A DNA stretch of 64,000 nt, taken from assembly GCA_910589165.1 (NCBI GenBank), contig CAJUSP010000001.1, forward strand, positions 62,001 through 126,000, read 5' to 3'. The notes under the pieces are model-generated. The model searched no databases, was not told the origin of the DNA, and saw only the letters and a list, made by a program, of their open reading frames with translations. The DNA comes from an uncultured Adlercreutzia sp. GTDB taxonomy: Bacteria; Actinomycetota; Coriobacteriia; Coriobacteriales; Eggerthellaceae. Below are positions 59,229-64,000 of the stretch, one piece after another (position 1 is the stretch's first letter; each line of letters starts with the position of its first letter). The position numbers and the translations under genes are program-made.

Positions 59229-60875
59229 ATGGAAGGATTCGAACTTATTGCCACGGGCCTGTGGTCCATTGTGCCGCCGATTCTGGCACTGGTCCTGGCG
59301 CTCATCACCAAGGAGGTGTACTCGTCGCTGACCATCGGTGTGTTCACGGGGATGATCATCTACCAGTTCACCCTCAACGGCGCCGGCGGCGAGCAGCTCA
59401 TCGATGCGTTCACGATGATCCCGCAAATGATGGCCGAGCAGATTGCCGGCAACGGGGCGCTGCTGCTGTTCCTTGCACTGCTAGGCGCGCTGACGGTGGT
59501 CATTGCCACGGCCGGCGGCTCCCGCGCCTATGCGGAATGGGTCACCACCCACGTGAAGAACGCCCGCGCGGCCAGCATCCTGACGGCGCTTCTGGGCATC
59601 ATCATCTTCGTGGACGACTACTTCAACTGCCTGACCGTGGGCGCCGTCATGCGCCCGGTGACGGACAAGTTCCACGTGAGCCACGAGAAGCTCGCCTGGA
59701 TCATCGACTCCACGGCGGCCCCGGTCTGCATTATCGCGCCGGTGTCCTCGTGGGCGGTGGCCGTGGGCGGCTACATGGGCGAGGACGGCTTCAACACGTT
59801 TGTGGCCTCCATCCCCTACAACTTCTACGCGCTGCTTACCATCTTCTTCGTGTTCTTCATGCTGTTTCTGCAGAAGGACTTCGGCCCCATGGCGGCGGCC
59901 CAGGCCGAGGTGGCCGGGCGCATCCCGCCCGAGGGCTCGAAGCTTGAGGCCGTCTCTCTCGTGGGCATTGCCGACAAGGCCCAGGTTGATTTGGAAGGCG
60001 CGCCGAACCTGCCCACTCAGGTGACCGAGGAGGGTGACATCGACGACGCCGCCGCGGGCGCCATCGAGGAGTACAAGGGCCTGAACATCTCCGAGTGCGG
60101 CACCATTTGGGATCTTATCGTGCCCATCCTGGTGCTTATCGTGTTCTCCATTCTGGGCATGATGTACGCCGGCGGCTTCTTCCAGGGCGTCGACTTCGCG
60201 ACGGCTGTGGGCGAGAACCCGGTCATGGGCCTGTGCATCGGCGCCTGCGTGGCGCTCGTGGTGGCGGCCTGCATGTTCCTGCCGCGCAAGCTGATGAACC
60301 TCGGCGGCTTCGTGGAGGCCATGTCGGAAGGCGTGCGCTCCATGATCGGTGCCATTATGATTCTCGTGCTGGCCTGGTCGCTCGGCGGCTGCTGCCGCTA
60401 CCTGCTGGGTACCGGCGAGTTCGTGTCCGGCTTCCTGAACGGCCTGGGCGTGGGGCTCGATCTGCTGCCGGCCATCATCTTTTTGGTGGCGGCGTTCATC
60501 GGGTTCGCCATGGGCACCTCGTGGGGCACCATCGCGCTTATCCTGCCCATTATCATCGGCGTGTTCGACGGCGGCGACCCGCTGTTCCTCGTGGCCGTGG
60601 GCTCGGCGCTGGCCGGCGCGGTGTATGGCGACCACATCTCGCCCATCTCCGATACGACCATCCTGTCCTCGGCGGGCGCGAAGTGCAACCACCTGCGCCA
60701 CGTGGCCACGCAGATTCCCTACGCCACGCTGGTCATGATCATCTGCTTCGTGGGCTACGTTATCGCCGGCATTCTGAAGACGCCGTGGGTATCGCTGGCC
60801 TTGGGCATCGTGCTCATCGTGGTAGCCGTGCTCGTGCTCACCCGTATGGAAGCAAAGAAGGCGAAGGCGGAATAG
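59229..60875 (+). CDS. nhaC: NhaC-family Na+/H+ antiporter
   Basis: A 548-residue polytopic protein with two NhaC-like halves. It has VIATAGGSRAYAEW, FVDDYFNCLTVGAVMRPVTD, and GTSWGTIALILPI near 430 plus GDHISPISDTTILSSAGAKCNHLRHVATQ. A cytoplasmic acidic loop (about 220-290) separates the halves. Exchange of Na+ for H+ or another organic ion is expected. The start follows GGAAGGAGTGTC. Confidence 0.9.
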   Translation: MEGFELIATGLWSIVPPILALVLALITKEVYSSLTIGVFTGMIIYQFTLNGAGGEQLIDAFTMIPQMMAEQIAGNGALLLFLALLGALTVVIATAGGSRAYAEWVTTHVKNARAASILTALLGIIIFVDDYFNCLTVGAVMRPVTDKFHVSHEKLAWIIDSTAAPVCIIAPVSSWAVAVGGYMGEDGFNTFVASIPYNFYALLTIFFVFFMLFLQKDFGPMAAAQAEVAGRIPPEGSKLEAVSLVGIADKAQVDLEGAPNLPTQVTEEGDIDDAAAGAIEEYKGLNISECGTIWDLIVPILVLIVFSILGMMYAGGFFQGVDFATAVGENPVMGLCIGACVALVVAACMFLPRKLMNLGGFVEAMSEGVRSMIGAIMILVLAWSLGGCCRYLLGTGEFVSGFLNGLGVGLDLLPAIIFLVAAFIGFAMGTSWGTIALILPIIIGVFDGGDPLFLVAVGSALAGAVYGDHISPISDTTILSSAGAKCNHLRHVATQIPYATLVMIICFVGYVIAGILKTPWVSLALGIVLIVVAVLVLTRMEAKKAKAE

Positions 60876-60895
60876 CGACTGTCTCACCTCGAGCG

Positions 60896-60924
60896 AAAAG
60901 GCCCCGAGTGATCGGGGCCTTTTC
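60896..60924. terminator. Bidirectional terminator between nhaC and rrf2
   Basis: Perfect 12-bp stem aaaaggccccga / tcggggcctttt with a GTGA loop and T-runs on both strands. It serves the convergent nhaC and rrf2 genes. Confidence 0.92.
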
Positions 60925-60950
60925 TGTAGGTGATTGTGGGCGCGTTGGCG

Positions 60951-61436
60951 CTAGGCCGCGGCGGCCGCCTCGGCGAGCAGGCGCTGGCTTTCGGCGATAA
61001 GCCGTCCGGCCAGGAATTCCTTGCTCATCTTCTCGTCCTGGGAGCAGTTGAGCAGCATCTCCAGCGTAATGCTGTCGAAATAGGCGTCGTACCCGGAAAG
61101 AACCAGGTCGTAGGCCTGCTTGATGCCCTGCACCATGGATGCGTCGGCGCGATCCTTGCGGCGGGCGCGCGTGGTGTCCTTGGCGTCGTCGTCAAGGGCG
61201 TTCACCACTTGCAGAAGGGTAATCTGCGAGGGTTCCTTTGCCAGCCGGTATCCGCCGTGCTTGCCGGGTCGTGCCTCGATGATGCCGGCGTTGCGCAAGA
61301 GCTGTGCAAGCTGAATCAGGTAGTCACGGGGGATCGACATGTCCTGAGCGATATCTTTCGACGAGCAGGTCTGCCCCTGTGCGGCCAGGTACAAAACGGC
61401 GCGCAGTCCATAATCTGTTGAAGCTTTGAGTTGCAC
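60951..61436 (-). CDS. Rrf2-family transcriptional regulator
   Basis: A 161-residue protein with an Rrf2 winged helix (MQLKASTDYGLRAVLYLA, SSKDIAQDMSIPRDYLIQLAQLLRNAGIIEARPGKHGGYRLAK). The three-cysteine Fe-S site of IscR/NsrR is absent, so a different signal is likely. It has its own promoter 130 bp upstream. Confidence 0.88.
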   Translation of the reverse strand: MQLKASTDYGLRAVLYLAAQGQTCSSKDIAQDMSIPRDYLIQLAQLLRNAGIIEARPGKHGGYRLAKEPSQITLLQVVNALDDDAKDTTRARRKDRADASMVQGIKQAYDLVLSGYDAYFDSITLEMLLNCSQDEKMSKEFLAGRLIAESQRLLAEAAAAA

Positions 61437-61567
61437 TGCAGCCTCCTTACGTCTCTACGCCTGCGAGCTGCAGCTTGCGCTCGCCGACGCGACCGTACGA
61501 CGATGCCGTCGGCGCGCGTCACCCGCAGGTGTGCCGGAAGCGGTCTTCGTTTGCCTCCGACAATTGC

Positions 61568-61596
61568 AGTATGCGAGCCAGAAAACTCAAATACAA
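61568..61596 (-). promoter_or_regulatory. Promoter of the rrf2 gene
   Basis: On minus: TTGTAT (61591-61596), 17-bp spacer, CATACT (61568-61573), giving a leader of about 125 nt. The interval 61437-61700 otherwise holds no supported gene. Confidence 0.65.
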
Positions 61597-61700
61597 GGGA
61601 TGTACCAAACGATGAGCGCACCGATTCGCTTACGTAAACGCCCCGTAAGAATTGGCGATTAAGCAGCATATATAAGAGGGAAGGTGAGACAGCGTCTTAC

Positions 61701-63047
61701 TTACGCGAGGCCTATCACCTGCATGACGAGGAGCGCTACGGTCAGCGCTGCCACCACCACGACGGTCGCCCAAATGAGCACCTTCGCCACACGCCCGCTG
61801 CGGTACTCGCCCATAACGCGCTTGTCGGCGGCGATAAGCGCCATCAGCGCCAGCAGAATGGGCAGGATGACGCCGTTCACGAACTGGGCGGTCAGCATCA
61901 TGCCCAGCAGGTTCACCTCGGGAATAAGCACCACCACGGCCGAAAACGCAATCACGAAGGTGAAGATGCCCTTGAACGTGGGCGCTTCCTTCCACTTGAA
62001 CGACACGCCCGCCTCCCACCCGAAGGCCTCGCAGATGACGAAGGCCGTGGTCAGCGGCAGCACGCACGCGGCCAGAAACGATGCGGCGATGAGCCCCACG
62101 GCAAACAGCGCCTCGGCATAGGGTCCGGCGAAGGGGGCAAGGGCCGCGGCGGCATCGGCAGCCGACTCGATGGTGATACCGGCGGGGAAGAGCACCGCGC
62201 CGGTGGTGACGATGATGAACCAGGCCACGAGGCACGCGGCAATGGTGCCCGAGATGGCGTCGGCCTTCTGCGAGAACAGATCCTTCACCGTCAGGCCCTT
62301 CTCCACCACGTTGCTTTGCGAGAAGAACATCATCCACGGGGCAATGGTGGTGCCGATCATGGCAATGACGAGCGAGATGAAACTCACATCGCCGACAAAC
62401 GTGGGCACCACGGTATCGTGCAGGGCCTCGCCCCAGTTCGGCCCGGCGAGAAAGGCCGCCACCACGTAGGTGATGAACACGAGCGACAGCGCCAGAAACA
62501 CGTTCTGCACCCGCTTATAGGACCCGCCCACCACCAGAAGCCACACGGCGAGCGCCGCCACCGGCACGGAAATGTACTTCGACACGCCGAACATCTCCAT
62601 GCCCGAGGCAATGCCGGCGAATTCCGAAAACGTCGTGGCCACGTTGCCGATGAGCAGCGCCAGCATGGCGAAGGCCGTCAGCCGTATGCCGAAGCGCTCG
62701 CGGATGAGCGCGGCGAAGCCCTTGCCCGTGACGGCGCCCATGCGCCCAGCCGTGGTTTCCACGACGGCCAGCAGCACGCACATGATGGGGATGACCCACA
62801 GCGTGGCGAACCCGAAGTTCGCGCCGGCGGTGGAGTAGGTGGAAATGCCGCCGGCATCGTTGCCGGCCATGGCCGTGACAATGCCCGGCCCCATGGCCGC
62901 CAGCACAAGCCACAGCTTCGAGGGCTTCTTCGCCGCGTCGGGCCCCACTTGCTCCTCGGGGGGCAGTCCGCTGTCGGCCAGCTCCAGGGCGGCCTCGTGG
63001 CGGCTGCGCTCCTCGGCGGAAAGCCGGGTGGTCTTCTTCGCGTTCAT
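61701..63047 (-). CDS. NRAMP-related transporter, probably Mg2+-type (NRMT)
   Basis: A 448-residue protein with about 11 helices of the NRAMP fold. The usual TM1 DPGN motif is replaced by GNDAGG at residues 62-67, and the TM6 MPH motif by APW at 236-238, so the Met ligand for Mn/Fe is missing. The same losses mark NRAMP-related Mg2+ transporters, one of which was characterised from Eggerthella lenta. A neighbouring MgtE_N/CBS protein, 9 bp upstream, supports Mg2+ physiology. Transport of Mg2+ or Mn2+ is inferred, not shown. Confidence 0.85.
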   Translation of the reverse strand: MNAKKTTRLSAEERSRHEAALELADSGLPPEEQVGPDAAKKPSKLWLVLAAMGPGIVTAMAGNDAGGISTYSTAGANFGFATLWVIPIMCVLLAVVETTAGRMGAVTGKGFAALIRERFGIRLTAFAMLALLIGNVATTFSEFAGIASGMEMFGVSKYISVPVAALAVWLLVVGGSYKRVQNVFLALSLVFITYVVAAFLAGPNWGEALHDTVVPTFVGDVSFISLVIAMIGTTIAPWMMFFSQSNVVEKGLTVKDLFSQKADAISGTIAACLVAWFIIVTTGAVLFPAGITIESAADAAAALAPFAGPYAEALFAVGLIAASFLAACVLPLTTAFVICEAFGWEAGVSFKWKEAPTFKGIFTFVIAFSAVVVLIPEVNLLGMMLTAQFVNGVILPILLALMALIAADKRVMGEYRSGRVAKVLIWATVVVVAALTVALLVMQVIGLA

Positions 63048-63056
63048 CGGCGCCCC

Positions 63057-64000
63057 CTAGTAGTGAAGGCCGCCGAGGTGCAGCGATCCGGCTAGCTGCA
63101 GCAGGATAATCGAGTATAGGAACAGCCCGATGAGCGCCGCCACGGTAATGCCGGCGATGGACAGCACGCTCATCTTCGTCTTGTCGCCGGACACGTCGTC
63201 TTCGATGGCGTCCCAGGCGTCGTCGGTGGTGACGATGCCCAGCAGCGTGCCGTGCTCGTCCACCACGGGCATGGCGGGAATGTCGTACTTGAAGATGTCG
63301 GCGGCCACATCCTCTTCCTCTTCCGAGGGCAGGCAGCTGATCATGTCGTCGTACATGATGTCGCCCATAAGGCGGTCGGCGTTGTACAGCACGAGCGTGC
63401 GCAGGGAGTTTACGCCCAGCAGCTTGCCGTACTCGTCGGTGACGTACACGTAGTGCACGGTAGGATGGTCCTCGGGCAGGGCGCGCAGCACCTCGATGGT
63501 GTCGGCTACGGTGGCGGTCTTCGGCACGGCCACGAACTGGGTGGTCATCATGCCGCCGGCGGTGCCGTCCTTGTAGCCGAGCAGGCGGCGAATTTCCGTG
63601 GCGTCCTCCACGCCCATGAGGCGCAGCAGCGTTTCCGCCTTCTCGTAGGGAAGGTCGCGCACGATGTCGGCCGCGTCGTCCGGATCCAGGTTGCCGATGA
63701 GCTGGGCAGCCCGGGCGTCTTCCAAATCGTCGATGAACTCGGCCTGGTATTCGTCTTCCATCTCGGAGAACGACTCGATGGCCCGCTCCTCGTCCAAGTG
63801 CTCGAACACGCTGGCGCGCTGCTGGGGGTCCAGCTGCTCCAGAATGTCGGCCACATCGGCCGGGTGCAACTCGTCCAGGCGCCGGTGGGTGACCGACAGC
63901 TGCACCTCGGACAGGTCGCGATCGAGCAGGTCCATGTAGTTCCACGCGATCAGCTGCTCGTCGATCTTCTTGCCGAAGAGCTTCGCCACCGCCACGGCGG
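63057..64000 (-). CDS. MgtE_N/CBS-domain protein, 5' end outside window
   Basis: The frame is open at the right edge, so the N-terminus (probably a PRC-barrel part, seen as its end) is missing. Visible parts: MgtE intracellular N domain (ELHPADVADILEQLDPQQRASVFEHLD), two CBS domains (about 140-260), then one hydrophobic segment near the C-terminus. The MgtE membrane transporter domain is absent. MgtE_N/CBS domains sense cytoplasmic Mg2+. It probably regulates the downstream NRMT transporter. Confidence 0.85.
   Translation of the reverse strand, partial: AVAVAKLFGKKIDEQLIAWNYMDLLDRDLSEVQLSVTHRRLDELHPADVADILEQLDPQQRASVFEHLDEERAIESFSEMEDEYQAEFIDDLEDARAAQLIGNLDPDDAADIVRDLPYEKAETLLRLMGVEDATEIRRLLGYKDGTAGGMMTTQFVAVPKTATVADTIEVLRALPEDHPTVHYVYVTDEYGKLLGVNSLRTLVLYNADRLMGDIMYDDMISCLPSEEEEDVAADIFKYDIPAMPVVDEHGTLLGIVTTDDAWDAIEDDVSGDKTKMSVLSIAGITVAALIGLFLYSIILLQLAGSLHLGGLHY

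Noticed and set aside
59481..60887. Long minus-strand frame opposite nhaC
   Set aside because: Antisense shadow typical of GC-rich codon bias; the plus-strand frame has clear family motifs.
60883..61692. actgtctcac near 60884 and gtgagacag near 61684 resemble the ends of the palindromic element
   Set aside because: Only about 10 bases match, the GC-rich core is absent and they are 800 bp apart; too short to call element remnants.

Overview
The window is a GC-rich chromosomal segment. The best fit is an anaerobic, menaquinone-using actinobacterium of the class Coriobacteriia, probably family Eggerthellaceae. This is inferred from gene content, not from a marker-gene match. The supporting content is multiheme cytochrome c/molybdopterin lipoproteins, LuxR regulators with long polytopic membrane domains, a Men pathway block, MurT/GatD amidation of cell-wall glutamate, and an NRAMP-related transporter lacking the canonical NRAMP metal motifs.

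Layout. 0-9 kb: end of a cell-wall hydrolase-like gene, two TrkA potassium regulators, a DUF2207 membrane protein carrying a palindromic repeat, a shikimate-kinase-like protein, an alanine/glycine:Na+ symporter, a MobB-MobA fusion for Mo cofactor synthesis and a four-cluster polyferredoxin. 9-14 kb: an amino-acid ABC transporter, an acetyltransferase and an HtrA protease. 14-28.5 kb: a small AT-richer DUF2975/HTH cassette, then the housekeeping series pyrH-frr-uppS-cdsA-dxr-(pilin, opposite strand)-rseP-ispG-proS, then a phasin-like gene. 29-33.8 kb: an AT-richer island bounded by two near-identical copies of tRNA-Thr(CGU). It holds four consecutive zinc-ribbon membrane or secreted proteins, one of them a PrsW-type protease, and a HepT/MntA toxin-antitoxin pair. 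33.9-42.6 kb: an Fe-S aldo/keto reductase, a fused MurT-GatD gene with a palindromic repeat at the domain junction, an LCP ligase, rlmH, exonuclease III, MscL with a zinc ribbon, folE and an ACT protein. 42.6-44.2 kb: an AlbA_2/Schlafen-type regulator enclosed by a 27-bp direct repeat copied from the 3' end of the neighbouring luxR gene. 44.2-52.7 kb: two paralogous modules of triheme cytochrome c/molybdopterin lipoprotein plus a small cysteine-containing secreted protein, with two membrane LuxR regulators and a stand-alone half molybdopterin domain. 52.8-57 kb: menF, menD and menH. 57-64 kb: a tiny promoter-to-terminator unit, a Na+/solute symporter, an NhaC antiporter, an Rrf2 regulator, and an NRAMP-related (probably Mg2+) transporter next to an MgtE_N/CBS protein.

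The parts fit an anaerobic respiratory lifestyle: Mo cofactor assembly (MobBA), quinone synthesis (Men), extracytoplasmic cytochrome/Mo proteins and their membrane-embedded regulators. The most novel-looking features are: (1) a 105-106 bp REPIN-like element present three times, twice read through in frame inside proteins, once joining MurT to GatD; (2) the tRNA-bounded zinc-ribbon/PrsW/HepT-MntA island; (3) the duplicated cytochrome-Mo/secreted-Cys-protein modules; (4) the AlbA_2 gene inserted with a 27-bp duplication at the end of luxR. Every statement rests on reading the sequence and on family knowledge; no searches were run.
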